Positions 45,636 through 53,936 of a DNA stretch of 64,000 nt are shown one piece after another. The translations under genes were made by a program, and so were the position numbers. A model generated the notes under the pieces. The model made no database searches. It had not been told where the DNA came from and saw only the letters and a list, made by a program, of their open reading frames with translations. Within the stretch, counting starts at the first letter, position 1; every line of letters begins with the position of its first letter. Location: assembly GCF_017355985.1 (NCBI RefSeq), contig NZ_JAFIQU010000007.1, forward strand, positions 62,001 through 126,000, in the 5' to 3' direction. Source of the stretch: Arenibaculum pallidiluteum. Its GTDB lineage: Bacteria > Pseudomonadota > Alphaproteobacteria > Azospirillales > Azospirillaceae.

Positions 45636-46568
45636 ATGTCCGTTCAGGATGGGGTCGTGCTGGTGCTGGGGGCGACGGGCCAGCAGGGGGGATCGGTCGC
45701 GGCGGCCCTCGCGGCCGAGGGGTGGCGGGTGCGGGCGCTGGTGCGCGATCCCGCATCCGCCAAGGTGCGTGCGCTGGCAGCCACGCTGGCGCCCAATCGG
45801 ATCGAGGTGGTCCCGGGCGATCTCGGCGACGCCGCGTCGCTGCGCGCGGCGATGAAGGGCGCCTACGGGGTCTTCAGCGTCCAGCCGAGCTCGGGGCAGG
45901 GGGCGGCCCATGGCGTCAGCGACGCGGACGAGGTCCGCTACGGCAGGGCCGTGGCCGATGCTGCGGCCGAGGCGGGGGTTGGACATCTCGTCTACAGCTC
46001 GGCCAATGCCGCGGGGGCGGAGAGGACCGGCATCGCGCATTTCGACACCAAGAGCGAGATCGAGGCCCATATCCGCGGCCTGGCCGTGGCGAGCACGATC
46101 GTGCGGCCGAGCGCATTCATGGAGATCCTGCTGCTGCCCGGCCTCGGCCTCAACGAGGGGCGCCACCGCTTCCTGATGCGACCTGACCAGGCCATGCAGG
46201 TCATCGCGGTGGCGGATATCGGCCGGATCGTCGCCGGCATCCTGGCGGACCGCGAGCGTTTCCGCGGCAGGACGTTCGAGATCGCCGGGGACAGCGTGTC
46301 CGGCAATATGCTGGCCGAGAAGTTCAGCCGTGCGGCGGGGTGCCCCATCGTCTACGAGAGGTTCCCCGATGCGCTCCTGGAGGACGACCCCCTCCTCGGC
46401 GGGCTCGCGAGGCTGCTGGACGGGGGGCGTCTCGCAGGTGCAGCCGACATCCCCGCCCTGCGGCGGGAGTTCCCGGGCATGCTGAGCATGGACGCGTGGC
46501 TTGCCGGGCCGGGGAAGGCGGCGTTCGAGCGGGCGCTGCGCACGGGCGGCGGGCTCGCGCTCCGCTGA
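45636..46568 (+). CDS. NmrA-like NAD(P)-binding protein
   Basis: A 310-residue atypical short-chain dehydrogenase of the NmrA/HSCARG group. The Rossmann nucleotide motif is VLVLGATGQQGGSVAAAL (about 8-25) and a later YSSANAAGAERTGIAHFDTKSE segment carries a degenerate active site. Such proteins sense NAD(P)H redox state or reduce quinone-like compounds. Divergence from an HxlR regulator is a frequent pairing for electrophile- or quinone-responsive genes. Confidence 0.88.
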   Translation: MSVQDGVVLVLGATGQQGGSVAAALAAEGWRVRALVRDPASAKVRALAATLAPNRIEVVPGDLGDAASLRAAMKGAYGVFSVQPSSGQGAAHGVSDADEVRYGRAVADAAAEAGVGHLVYSSANAAGAERTGIAHFDTKSEIEAHIRGLAVASTIVRPSAFMEILLLPGLGLNEGRHRFLMRPDQAMQVIAVADIGRIVAGILADRERFRGRTFEIAGDSVSGNMLAEKFSRAAGCPIVYERFPDALLEDDPLLGGLARLLDGGRLAGAADIPALRREFPGMLSMDAWLAGPGKAAFERALRTGGGLALR

Positions 46569-46596
46569 GCCGGCGGCTGGATCGGCAGGCTGGCGC

Positions 46597-47280
46597 TCAG
46601 AGCTTCACGAAGCGGTTCAGCCAGCGGCCGATGGGGCCGGTCAGGCGCAACGGCCCATCCAGCACGGCCAGGCAGATGCAGGGCCGCTCCGGCTCGGCCG
46701 CGGGGGAATGGTCGATCCCGCCATCGGCAAAGGAGACGTCGCCGCGCCCGAAGCGCATGCCGCGGTCGCGGACGGCGCCCTCCAGGACCAGCAGCATCTC
46801 GGACCGGCCATGGGTGTGGCGCGGAACCACGACGCCCGGGGCGATGCGGTAGAGGCAGGCCTTGAAGTCCGTGCGCGCGACCGGCAGAACGTGCTCCTCG
46901 ATCCCGCCGATGACGCGGCGCCAGGCGATCGTATCGGGATCGCCGCCGGCATAGCTGCGCAGCGGCTCCGGCAACAGGGGCGCGGGCCGCGGCGGTGTGG
47001 CCGGCGCGGCCGTCACGGTCGCCCGGGGGGTGCGGGGCGGCGGTTCCAGCGCCGCCGGGTCGTCCAGGCGGGCGAGCACCGCGTCAAGCGCCTCGGCCCC
47101 CAGCGGCGCGGGCGAGAGCTCCTCAAGCAGCACGCCGCCCAGCGCCTCGAAGGCGCTGACGCGGTGCCGGCATTCCGGGCAGAGGGCGAGATGGGTCGCA
47201 ACAAGCAGGGCCGGCGCCTCGGCCAGGCTGCCGGCGGCATAGTCCATCAGCATCTCCTCGCTAGGGTGATGGCTCGGCAT
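46597..47280 (-). CDS. chrR: ChrR-type anti-sigma factor
   Basis: A 227-residue zinc anti-sigma factor. The N-terminal anti-sigma domain has the HxxxCxxC motif in THLALCPECRHRV (about 30-42) plus upstream His residues. The C-terminal cupin (about 130-215) has metal ligands in RHTHGRSEMLLVLEG. In Rhodobacter, ChrR holds RpoE inactive until singlet oxygen or peroxide releases it. It lies 44 bases after the sigma gene on the same strand. Confidence 0.92.
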   Translation of the reverse strand: MPSHHPSEEMLMDYAAGSLAEAPALLVATHLALCPECRHRVSAFEALGGVLLEELSPAPLGAEALDAVLARLDDPAALEPPPRTPRATVTAAPATPPRPAPLLPEPLRSYAGGDPDTIAWRRVIGGIEEHVLPVARTDFKACLYRIAPGVVVPRHTHGRSEMLLVLEGAVRDRGMRFGRGDVSFADGGIDHSPAAEPERPCICLAVLDGPLRLTGPIGRWLNRFVKL

Positions 47281-47324
47281 CTGTGCCTTTCTCCGACCTT
47301 CGATAGCGATCTAGTCCAATGCGG

Positions 47325-47888
47325 CTATTCGTCGACCAGCGTCCTGCGCAGCCGCCCCAGGGCAAGGCGCAGGCGGGACTTCACCGTACCCAGGGGCAGC
47401 CCCGTCCGCTCGGCGATGGCGCTGTGCGGCTGGTCCTCGTAATACGCCAAGCGCAGCAGCTCGGATTGCTCGCCGGGCAGCCCTGCGATCGCGGCATGGA
47501 GCCGGGCGGTGTCCTGGGAAGTCTCGATCGCCCGGTCGGCCGCTTCGGGCGCGCCGGGTACCAGCGCCGGGTCCGATGGGTCGATCTCGGGCCGGGCCTC
47601 GCGCCGCAGACCGTCGATGCGCCGGTTGCGCGCGATGGTGAAGATCCAGGTGGCCGCCGAGGCCTGGGCAGGGTCGAAGTCCCCGGCCCGCCGCCAGACC
47701 GTCAGCATCACCTCCTGGACCAGCTCGTCGGCCAGCGCCCCTTCGGCGCCCAGGCGCGTCAGATAGGCCTTCAGGCGTGGCGCGAAATGGCGGAACAGGG
47801 CCGAGAAGGCCGCGCGGTCACCCCCGCGCGCGACCGCGAGCAGCAGATCGTTGGGCGCCCGGCCTTCGTCCGATCGGGTGTCTGACAT
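47325..47888 (-). CDS. rpoE: ECF sigma factor, RpoE (ChrR-partnered) type
   Basis: A 187-residue ECF sigma factor. Region 2 (about 25-95) has FSALFRHFAPRLKAYLTRLG, ADELVQEVMLTVWRRA and TWIFTIARNRRIDGLRR. Region 4 (about 130-185) has LAYYEDQPHSAIAERTGLPLGTVKSRLR, split here over two elements. The ATG at 47888 gives the standard size. Pairing with chrR implies a singlet oxygen response. A TGATC at 48018-48022 upstream recalls the Rhodobacter RpoE -35 element, but no TAAGA follows at the right distance. Confidence 0.92.
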   Translation of the reverse strand: MSDTRSDEGRAPNDLLLAVARGGDRAAFSALFRHFAPRLKAYLTRLGAEGALADELVQEVMLTVWRRAGDFDPAQASAATWIFTIARNRRIDGLRREARPEIDPSDPALVPGAPEAADRAIETSQDTARLHAAIAGLPGEQSELLRLAYYEDQPHSAIAERTGLPLGTVKSRLRLALGRLRRTLVDE

Positions 47889-48040
47889 CGTTCCGGCCAC
47901 GCTGCAGCATCCGGCCCGCGGGCGGATCCCCGGCGCATGTTTGCCCGATCCCGAGCGCGAAGGCCAGCCTGCCGCGGTCTGGAAATCCCCGGCCGGTCGA
48001 TATAGTGTGCGCCGTCCGATCACGCCGCCCCCTCCGGAAG

Positions 48041-48616
48041 ATGAGCCCGCGCCAGCCCGCCAACCGACCGGCCGCCCGTCCGGCCCTTCGCCTCCGTCCG
48101 CTCGCCGCGCCCTTCGCGGCGGCGCTCCTCGCGACCTTCCTGGCCGCTGCGGGCCCGGCGGCTGCCCAGGAGCCCAAGTCGCTCGGCACCTCCCGCGACT
48201 GGGCCGCCCTGGCGCTCGACGAGGGCAGCAGGAAGACCTGCTACATCGTCTCGCAGCCCAAGAACCAGGAGGGCAACTTCACGCGCCGCGGCCAGCCCTT
48301 CCTGATGGTCACGCACCGGCCTTCGGAGAAGAGCCTGGACGTGGTCAGCGTCCTCGCGGGCTACAGCTTCCAGCCCGGGAGCGAGGTGACGATCCAGGTC
48401 GGTAACCAGAACTTCCGTCTCTTCACCGACGGCGACAGCGCCTGGGCCCGCGACGACAGCACCGACCGCCAGCTCGTCCAGGCCATGCGCGGCGGCCAGA
48501 CGGCCGTGGTGCGCGGCACCTCGAGCCGCGGGACGAAGACGACGGACACCTACAGCCTCGCCGGCTTCAGCGCGTCCTACCAGGCGATAAACCAGGCCTG
48601 CGGCGTGAAGCGCTAG
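48041..48616 (+). CDS. Invasion-associated locus B (IalB) family protein
   Basis: A 191-residue periplasmic protein with a long Sec signal (hydrophobic about 20-43, cleavage near PAAAQ). The IalB domain shows [32 protein letters not shown] and [18 protein letters not shown]. IalB proteins are common in free-living alphaproteobacteria and the name does not imply virulence. A TATAGT at 48001-48006 could be its -10. It diverges from rpoE. Confidence 0.88.
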   Translation: MSPRQPANRPAARPALRLRPLAAPFAAALLATFLAAAGPAAAQEPKSLGTSRDWAALALDEGSRKTCYIVSQPKNQEGNFTRRGQPFLMVTHRPSEKSLDVVSVLAGYSFQPGSEVTIQVGNQNFRLFTDGDSAWARDDSTDRQLVQAMRGGQTAVVRGTSSRGTKTTDTYSLAGFSASYQAINQACGVKR

Positions 48617-48668
48617 CGCTCGCAGAATCCCTTTGACAGCGCCGGGGCGGGCTCCCATTTCTGCGCGC

Positions 48669-49838
48669 ATGGGAGCCCTCAGCCATGCCGGCGTCTTCGC
48701 GCCGCCCGCCAACGACGCGGACGGCCGCCGCGACATCGTCGGCCTCGACCGCACCGAACTGACCGACCTTCTCGTCGAGCTCGGCCTCGAAGCCTTCCGC
48801 GCGCGCCAAGTCTGGCACTGGATCTACCATCGCGGCGCGACCGACTTCGAGACCATGACGACGCTGGCCAGGCCCGTGCGCCAGCGCCTGGCCGAGAGCC
48901 TGACCATCGGCCGTCCGGGCGTCAGCCGCGACCTCCAGTCCGAGGACGGCACGCGGAAATGGCTGCTGCGCATGCGCGACGGCCAGGAGTTCGAAACCGT
49001 CCACATCCCCGAGGAGGACCGCGGGACGCTCTGCGTGTCCTCCCAGGTCGGCTGCACGCTGACCTGCCGCTTCTGCCACACCGGCACGCAGCGCCTGGTG
49101 CGGAACCTGGAGGCCGGCGAGATCGTGGGCCAGGTCATGATGGCGCGCGACGCCATCGGGGAGTGGCCGGCGCCGAAGGACGGCCGCCTGCTGTCCAACA
49201 TCGTGATGATGGGCATGGGCGAGCCGCTCTACAATTACGAGAACGTGGCCAAGGCGCTGCGCATCGTGATGGACGGCGAGGGGATCGCGATCTCAAAGCG
49301 CCGCATCACGCTCTCGACCTCGGGCGTCGTCCCGATGATGAAGCGCTGCGGCGAAGAGCTCGGCGTCAACCTCGCGGTCAGCCTGCATGCCGTCACCGAC
49401 GAGCTGCGCGACCGCATCGTGCCGATCAACCGCAAGTACCCCCTGGCCGAGCTGCTGGAGGCCTGCCGGACCTATCCCGGCCTCTCGAACGCCCGCCGCA
49501 TCACCTTCGAGTACGTGATGCTGAAGGGCGTGAACGACAGCGCGGCGGACGCCCGGGAACTGGTCCGCCTGCTGCGCGGGATCCCTGCCAAGATCAACCT
49601 GATCCCCTTCAATCCCTGGCCCGGCGCGCCGTTCGAGCGCTCGGACTGGAAGCAGATCGAGCGCTTCGCCGACCTCGTGAATGCCGCCGGCTATGCGAGC
49701 CCGGTCCGCACGCCGCGCGGCGAGGACATCATGGCGGCCTGCGGTCAGCTGAAGTCGGACAGCATGCGCCTCTCGGCAGCCGAGCGCGCGGCAATGGCTG
49801 CGGTCATTGCTGAAAAGGAAGCCGCCCAGGCGCTCTGA
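48669..49838 (+). CDS. rlmN: 23S rRNA/tRNA adenine C2-methyltransferase RlmN
   Basis: A radical-SAM enzyme that methylates A2503 of 23S rRNA and A37 of some tRNAs. The 389-residue product has the radical-SAM cluster CRFCHTGTQ preceded by CTLTC, the conserved [13 protein letters not shown] segment and the resolving Cys in [10 protein letters not shown] near the end. The ATG at 48669 lies 7 bases after a weak -10 that follows a perfect TTGACA (48633-48638), so its mRNA may be leaderless. Confidence 0.95.
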   Translation: MGALSHAGVFAPPANDADGRRDIVGLDRTELTDLLVELGLEAFRARQVWHWIYHRGATDFETMTTLARPVRQRLAESLTIGRPGVSRDLQSEDGTRKWLLRMRDGQEFETVHIPEEDRGTLCVSSQVGCTLTCRFCHTGTQRLVRNLEAGEIVGQVMMARDAIGEWPAPKDGRLLSNIVMMGMGEPLYNYENVAKALRIVMDGEGIAISKRRITLSTSGVVPMMKRCGEELGVNLAVSLHAVTDELRDRIVPINRKYPLAELLEACRTYPGLSNARRITFEYVMLKGVNDSAADARELVRLLRGIPAKINLIPFNPWPGAPFERSDWKQIERFADLVNAAGYASPVRTPRGEDIMAACGQLKSDSMRLSAAERAAMAAVIAEKEAAQAL

Positions 49839-49841
49839 GGT

Positions 49842-49882
49842 GGTGGGCTTGCCAGGCAAGCCCACCGCTTTAGCTCTTTAGC
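49842..49882 (+). terminator. rlmN terminator
   Basis: A stem of GGTGGGCTT with AAGCCCACC, extendable to 12 pairs, closes around GCCAGGC and is followed by GCTTTAGCTCTTTAG. It starts 4 bases after the rlmN stop. The T-tract is interrupted, so the terminator is good but not ideal. Confidence 0.7.
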
Positions 49883-49909
49883 TCTACTTCATTCGCTTTC
49901 TTGACCGGT

Positions 49910-49935
49910 GGAACCCGTTTCGTCCGCGGCGTGTT
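49910..49935 (+). promoter_or_regulatory. EcfG-type general stress promoter
   Basis: GGAAC (49910-49914) and TGTT (49932-49935) are 17 bases apart, fitting the alphaproteobacterial EcfG/SigT pattern (GGAAC, 16-17 bases, CGTT) with one change. It lies about 45 bases upstream of the small lipoprotein gene. Confidence 0.55.
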
Positions 49936-49980
49936 GTTCTTGCGGAAGCACGATGACGTGAACGGAAACGGAGCTTTTCA

Positions 49981-50232
49981 ATGACCGGTTCTACTCTCTT
50001 CCGCCGTCTTGCCCTTGCCGGCGCCCTGGGCGTCTCGGCGATCGCGCTGACGGCCTGCGGGGACGACGACCTGGCCGACAACGACACCGCGATCGAGCGC
50101 GACGCCGAGGGCCTGGCCGAGGGCGCGGGCGAAGCCATGGAGGACGCGGGCGACGCGGCCGACGACATGGCCGAACGGGCCGGCGAGGCGCTCGAGGATG
50201 CGGGCGATGCCGCCCGCGACGAGACCCGCTGA
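49981..50232 (+). CDS. Small acidic lipoprotein
   Basis: An 83-residue protein with a lipoprotein signal peptide (lipobox LTAC, Cys26). The mature part is a highly acidic Ala/Glu/Asp/Gly-rich helix with repeating AGEAMEDAGDAADDM units and no aromatic residues. It resembles stress-induced small lipoproteins with amphipathic repeats. It has an EcfG-like promoter and lies 11 bases upstream of a PLDc_N membrane protein gene, so both may be general-stress genes. Confidence 0.78.
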   Translation: MTGSTLFRRLALAGALGVSAIALTACGDDDLADNDTAIERDAEGLAEGAGEAMEDAGDAADDMAERAGEALEDAGDAARDETR

Positions 50233-50243
50233 CGGAGCGGACC

Positions 50244-50426
50244 ATGGAAGTGATCCTCGGGCTCGTGGTTCTCGCCCTCGACATCTGGGCGATCATGAAC
50301 ATCGTCTCGAGCCCGGCCACGACGGGCGCCAAGATCCTGTGGGCGCTGCTGATCGTGATCATGCCGATCCTCGGCTTCATCATCTGGCTGGTGGCCGGAC
50401 CGCGCCGCGCGGTGGCCGCACTCTGA
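50244..50426 (+). CDS. Small PLDc_N-domain membrane protein
   Basis: A 60-residue protein of two transmembrane helices of the phospholipase D nuclease N-terminal (PLDc_N) type, with the hallmark WAIMNIVSSPATTGAKILWAL between and into the second helix and an ending in IIWLVAGPRR. The domain is known as a stand-alone small membrane protein of unknown function. It is probably cotranscribed with the lipoprotein gene. Confidence 0.82.
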   Translation: MEVILGLVVLALDIWAIMNIVSSPATTGAKILWALLIVIMPILGFIIWLVAGPRRAVAAL

Positions 50427-50618
50427 GATCCGGCCGGGGCGGACCCGACATCCGCCCCGGCCGACCCATCCCGTCGGGGCCATGTCATCTGTTCTTCGCC
50501 CAAGCCCTTCCCCAAGGCGGGGGCTTCGGCCTCCGCGGCGCCCGGCCAAATGCCGCTCGACGGAATCGCGCCGATCCTGTTTCCTGCCCATCCGACGGAT
50601 GGCCCGCGACGGTGCGAC

Positions 50619-50846
50619 GTGAGCGATACCCTTCTCCTGAGCCTCTCCTGGGTGCTGCCCGGGATCCTGACCTTCTGGCCGGCGCGGCGGATCTTCCTGC
50701 GCGCCGGGCTGCCCGGCGGCTATGGCGCGCTCGTCCTGATCCCGCAGATCGGCATCCTGCTGGCGCTGGTTGTCCTGGTCGCCAAGCGCTGGCCGACCAT
50801 GCCGCCGGCTCCGCCCGTCCGCCAGCCCAAGCAGAGGGTGGTCTGA
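50619..50846 (+). CDS. Small membrane protein
   Basis: A protein of about 75 residues with two predicted transmembrane helices (LSLSWVLPGILTFWPA and IPQIGILLALVVLVA) and a short basic tail. I prefer the GTG at 50619, because the upstream segment from the ATG at 50550 has codon usage unlike a coding region. It is followed 1 base later by another small membrane protein gene, so the two are coupled. The family was not recognised. Confidence 0.55.
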   Translation: MSDTLLLSLSWVLPGILTFWPARRIFLRAGLPGGYGALVLIPQIGILLALVVLVAKRWPTMPPAPPVRQPKQRVV

Positions 50847-50847
50847 G

Positions 50848-51105
50848 ATGGAGCCGTCCTCCTCCGCCGCGCCCTGGCTCGCGCCGATCCTGCAGCTTCC
50901 CGAATGGGTCGCGCTGCTGATCGTGGGCCTTTACGTGATGGCGAAGGTCGGTCTTGCCGGCTTCGTGATCGCCCGGACCGGCCGCAGCCCGCTCTGGGCG
51001 CTGGTGCTGGTGTTCCCGCTGCTCGAGATCGCGGGCGTGTGGGCGCTGGCCTACGGGACCTGGCCCCGCTACGAGCGGGCGGCGCGGGACGTGCCGCCGT
51101 CCTGA
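50848..51105 (+). CDS. Small membrane protein
   Basis: An 85-residue protein with two predicted transmembrane helices (about 16-38 and 44-66, WVALLIVGLYVMAKVGLAGF and ALVLVFPLLEIAGVWALAY). The charged tail reads RYERAARD. It starts 1 base after the preceding small membrane protein gene and lies upstream of tRNA-Thr. No family was recognised. Confidence 0.6.
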   Translation: MEPSSSAAPWLAPILQLPEWVALLIVGLYVMAKVGLAGFVIARTGRSPLWALVLVFPLLEIAGVWALAYGTWPRYERAARDVPPS

Positions 51106-51231
51106 GGGGCCGCTCTGGGCCCTGGACGGGGTCCGAACCGAGCCGTGGAGCATCGCCGGCGCTTGATCCCGCTGCCGAAGCGCTGTAGCTTCCGGCCTCC
51201 CGGGCGTCCTCGGCCGTCCAGGGACCAGGGC

Positions 51232-51306
51232 GCCGGCTTAGCTCAGTGGTAGAGCATCCGCTTCGTAAGCGGCAGGTCGTCAGTTCAAATCTGACAGCCG
51301 GCACCA
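51232..51306 (+). tRNA. tRNA-Thr (CGT anticodon)
   Basis: The full cloverleaf is visible. The acceptor stem GCCGGCT pairs with AGCCGGC, the D arm is GCTC-AGTGGTA-GAGC, and the anticodon loop TTCGTAA sits on a CCGC/GCGG stem. The T arm is GTCAG-TTCAAAT-CTGAC. The discriminator A and an encoded CCA (51304-51306) follow. The outermost anticodon-stem pair is a U-C mismatch (TCCGC with GCGGC). Anticodon CGT reads ACG codons, common in GC-rich genomes. Confidence 0.95.
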
Positions 51307-51505
51307 CCCTCCCGACCCATTCGGACCGAGCGCCTCCGAGCGGGCGCATCCCTGGAAACCGCCGTGCCCGCCGGCCCCGCGCAACCGTCCTGCGCCGGCC
51401 CACGGGATATGAGTGCCCCGCCAGGGCGAAGCGGCGATCCTTTCGCCACGATTGATCCCGGCCCGGGGCCGGGGACATTGGGCAGGCGTACGGAACGGAG
51501 CGGCG

Positions 51506-52327
51506 ATGCTTCCCCTCTGGTGGCTCTATCTCGCCTTCACGGCCTACGGGTCCTTCTATCCCTTCGATTTCTGCGTTTCCGCCGAATGCATTGCCGCGGT
51601 GCAGGTCCAGGGCTTCGTTCCCTTCGCGCAGTCCAAGACCGACATCCTGGCCAACATTGCGCTGTTCGTGCCGGCGGGAATGCTGGCCGTCTGGCTCGCG
51701 CGGCGCAACGGGGAGGGGCCGTCGGCACCGCGGGCGGCACGCCTCCTGCTCGTGGCGCTGGGCTGGGCAGTGGCCCTTCAGGGCGTGCAGTTCCTCTTGC
51801 CCGACCGGGTGCCGAGCCTGGGCGACATCGTCTGGAACGCGCTGGGGCTTCTCGCCGGCGCGTCCGCGGCCCGTCGGACCGGGCCGCCGGCCTGGATCGA
51901 CATCGATTGGTGGCGCAGGTGGCTCGACCGGCGCCGGGCCGCCCTTCTCGCGGCCGCCCTCGCCTGGCCGGCCGCGCGGCTGGCGCCCTTCGCCCCGACC
52001 TCCGAGATCTCGGAGATCCGCGCCAATATCGGCCGCGTCCTGTTCCGCCCGGACCTCTCGGCGACGGAGCTGGGCCTGGCCGCGGCCGGCTTCCTTGCGA
52101 CGCTCTGGGCGGCCGAGGCGCTGGGGTTGCCGCGCCGGTTCTGCCTGCTGGCCGTGCCGGCTGTGCTGGTGGCCCAGGCCTTCCTGCCCGGCCGCGCGAT
52201 CCAGGCCTGGGACGTCGCGGGCGGGGTGGCGGCGCTGCTCCTCTGGGTGCTTCTGACGCGCCTCGGCCTGTCCGGGCGGGGCACCCAGCTTTCCCGCCTC
52301 CCCGCAAGTCCTGCCGAGCGGCCATGA
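51506..52327 (+). CDS. VanZ-like membrane protein
   Basis: A 273-residue inner-membrane protein with about 6 transmembrane helices. The VanZ family signature appears as YGSFYPFDF near the N-terminus, SKTDILANIALFVPAGML after it and LGDIVWNALGLLAG in the middle. VanZ proteins affect teicoplanin tolerance in Gram-positives; the function here is unknown. The ATG at 51506 is supported by ACGGAG upstream. A beta-helix protein gene follows 34 bases later on the same strand. Confidence 0.82.
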   Translation: MLPLWWLYLAFTAYGSFYPFDFCVSAECIAAVQVQGFVPFAQSKTDILANIALFVPAGMLAVWLARRNGEGPSAPRAARLLLVALGWAVALQGVQFLLPDRVPSLGDIVWNALGLLAGASAARRTGPPAWIDIDWWRRWLDRRRAALLAAALAWPAARLAPFAPTSEISEIRANIGRVLFRPDLSATELGLAAAGFLATLWAAEALGLPRRFCLLAVPAVLVAQAFLPGRAIQAWDVAGGVAALLLWVLLTRLGLSGRGTQLSRLPASPAERP

Positions 52328-52361
52328 TCGTCCCATCCGCGCGAAAGGAGGAGGGTCCGCG

Positions 52362-53318
52362 ATGCCGGTGCTGCTGGGAATGGGAATGCGGGGGCTCGCC
52401 TGCGCCGCGGCCCTGGCGGCCATCCTGGGCGCCGCCATGGGATCGGCGGGGACGGCCAGGGCGGAAACCCTGCGCGTCGGGCCCGACCGGCCGCTGAAGG
52501 CACCGAGCGAGGCGGCGCGCGTCGCCAGGGACGGCGACCGTGTCGAGATCGAGCCCGGCGAGTACTTCGACTGCGCGGTCTGGACCCAGAACCGCTTGCA
52601 GATCGTGGGGACAGGCCCCGGCGTCGTCCTGACCGACCGGACCTGCGAGGGCAAGGCGATCTTCGTGATCCGCGGGACGGACGCGCGCATCCAGGGCATC
52701 ACCTTCACCCGGGCGCGGGTGCCGGACGGCAACGGCGCCGGGATCCGCGCGGAGGGACGGAACCTGACCGTCGAGGAGTCGCGCTTCGTGAACAACGAAA
52801 ACGGGATCCTGACCTCCGCCGATCCCGAAAGCACGGTCGTGATCCGGCGCAGCGAGTTCGCGCGCAACGGAAGCTGCGAGAAGGACTGCGCCCACGGCAT
52901 CTACGTGAACACCGCGCGGCTGCTGCGCATCGAGGATTCCACCTTCCGCGAGACCAAGACGGCGCACCACGTGAAGTCGCGCGCCCTGCGGACCGAGATC
53001 CTGGGCACCACCATCGAGGACGGCGACGCCGGCACCTCCAGCTATCTCGTCGACATCCCCAACGGCGGCTCGCTCGTGATCGCCGACAGCACGCTGCAGA
53101 AGGGGCCGAAGACCAGCAACCGGCGCGCCGCCGTGATGATCGGCGCGGAGGGCGTGACCCAGCCGACGCGCGAGATCACCGTCCGCGGCAGCCGGTTCGA
53201 CGGGGCTGGCCGCGCGGCCGGCTTCATCGTGAACATGACCGCGACCGAGGCTGTTCTGGCCGGGAACAGCATTCGCGGGGTCGAGCGCGCGCTGATCGGC
53301 GACGGCATGGTCCAGTAG
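52362..53318 (+). CDS. Secreted right-handed parallel beta-helix protein
   Basis: A 318-residue exported protein with a signal peptide (about 1-33, ending TARAE). Beta-helix coils follow, with recurring strand-turn units such as RVEIEPGEYFDCAVW, KAIFVIRGTDARIQGITF and HGIYVNTARLLRIEDSTF. Such proteins act on or bind surface polysaccharide, but no catalytic residues can be assigned. Strong AAAGGAGGAGGG ribosome site. Probably in an operon with the VanZ-like gene. Confidence 0.82.
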   Translation: MPVLLGMGMRGLACAAALAAILGAAMGSAGTARAETLRVGPDRPLKAPSEAARVARDGDRVEIEPGEYFDCAVWTQNRLQIVGTGPGVVLTDRTCEGKAIFVIRGTDARIQGITFTRARVPDGNGAGIRAEGRNLTVEESRFVNNENGILTSADPESTVVIRRSEFARNGSCEKDCAHGIYVNTARLLRIEDSTFRETKTAHHVKSRALRTEILGTTIEDGDAGTSSYLVDIPNGGSLVIADSTLQKGPKTSNRRAAVMIGAEGVTQPTREITVRGSRFDGAGRAAGFIVNMTATEAVLAGNSIRGVERALIGDGMVQ

Positions 53319-53364
53319 GGCCCGGAGCGGCACCACCGCTGCCGGGGGCCGGCGCGGGCGGCCG

Positions 53365-53832
53365 CTACCGGCCTTGGGCGTAGCGCGCCAGGCGCTCGGC
53401 GAGCGTCCCCGTGTGCAGCTCGAACAGGTGGTTGTCGTGATCGTGGAAGTAGATCGAGCGGCCTTCGCCGGCGACGCGCGCACGGCCCTCCCGGAAGTCC
53501 AGGCCGAGCGCGGCGATCCGGGCGCGGCAGCGCTCGTAGTCCGCCTCGGCGATCTTGAAGGCGACGTGGTTGTAGGTCCGGCTCGGCAGGGGCTCGCCCT
53601 CCATGGCCGCGATCCACACGCCGCCCGCGAGATAGAAGCGCTCCCGGGACAGCGAGAAGGTGGCATCGCCGCTGTCGAAGACCTTCCGGGCGCCGAGCAC
53701 CGCGACCAGGATCCGCTCCATGCGGTCGAGGTCCCGCACCACGAAGGTCAAATGGCTCAGCCCCTCGACCGTGTTCTCGGCCGCCCCCTCGACCATGCCC
53801 TCGGCCACGTCCTTGCCCATGGCTGGATCCAT
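53365..53832 (-). CDS. fosX: FosX-type fosfomycin resistance hydrolase
   Basis: A VOC-fold Mn-dependent epoxide hydrolase family that inactivates fosfomycin with water. Counted from ATG 53832 (155 residues), the metal ligands are His27 in GLSHLTF, His89 in TYNHVAF and Glu138 in LFELHTG. The general-base Glu of FosX is kept (Glu64 in FSLSRERF), which argues for FosX rather than thiol-using FosA/FosB. The RSIYFHDHDNHLFELHTG end is strongly FosX-like. Residues 1-22 are an unusual acidic extension, and the true start may be 53817 or later. Divergent from the SGNH hydrolase gene. Confidence 0.88.
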   Translation of the reverse strand: MDPAMGKDVAEGMVEGAAENTVEGLSHLTFVVRDLDRMERILVAVLGARKVFDSGDATFSLSRERFYLAGGVWIAAMEGEPLPSRTYNHVAFKIAEADYERCRARIAALGLDFREGRARVAGEGRSIYFHDHDNHLFELHTGTLAERLARYAQGR

Positions 53833-53875
53833 GCTCCGCCCCGCTCCCCTGTCCGGTGGGCGGCCAGCATAGCGC

Positions 53876-53935
53876 AGCCGGGCCACGGAGTACGGCCGGG
53901 CCACGGCGCGTGGCCGGGCCAAGACGCGTGGCCGG
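53876..53935. repeat. 18-bp tandem repeat upstream of the SGNH hydrolase gene
   Basis: Three imperfect copies of GGCCGGGCCACGGCGCGT (53894-53911 and 53912-53929, plus a diverged copy before) and a partial fourth run up to the start codon at 53937. They sit in the divergent promoter region of fosX and the SGNH gene and read in frame with the latter as AGPRRV. Confidence 0.85.
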
Positions 53936-53936
53936 C

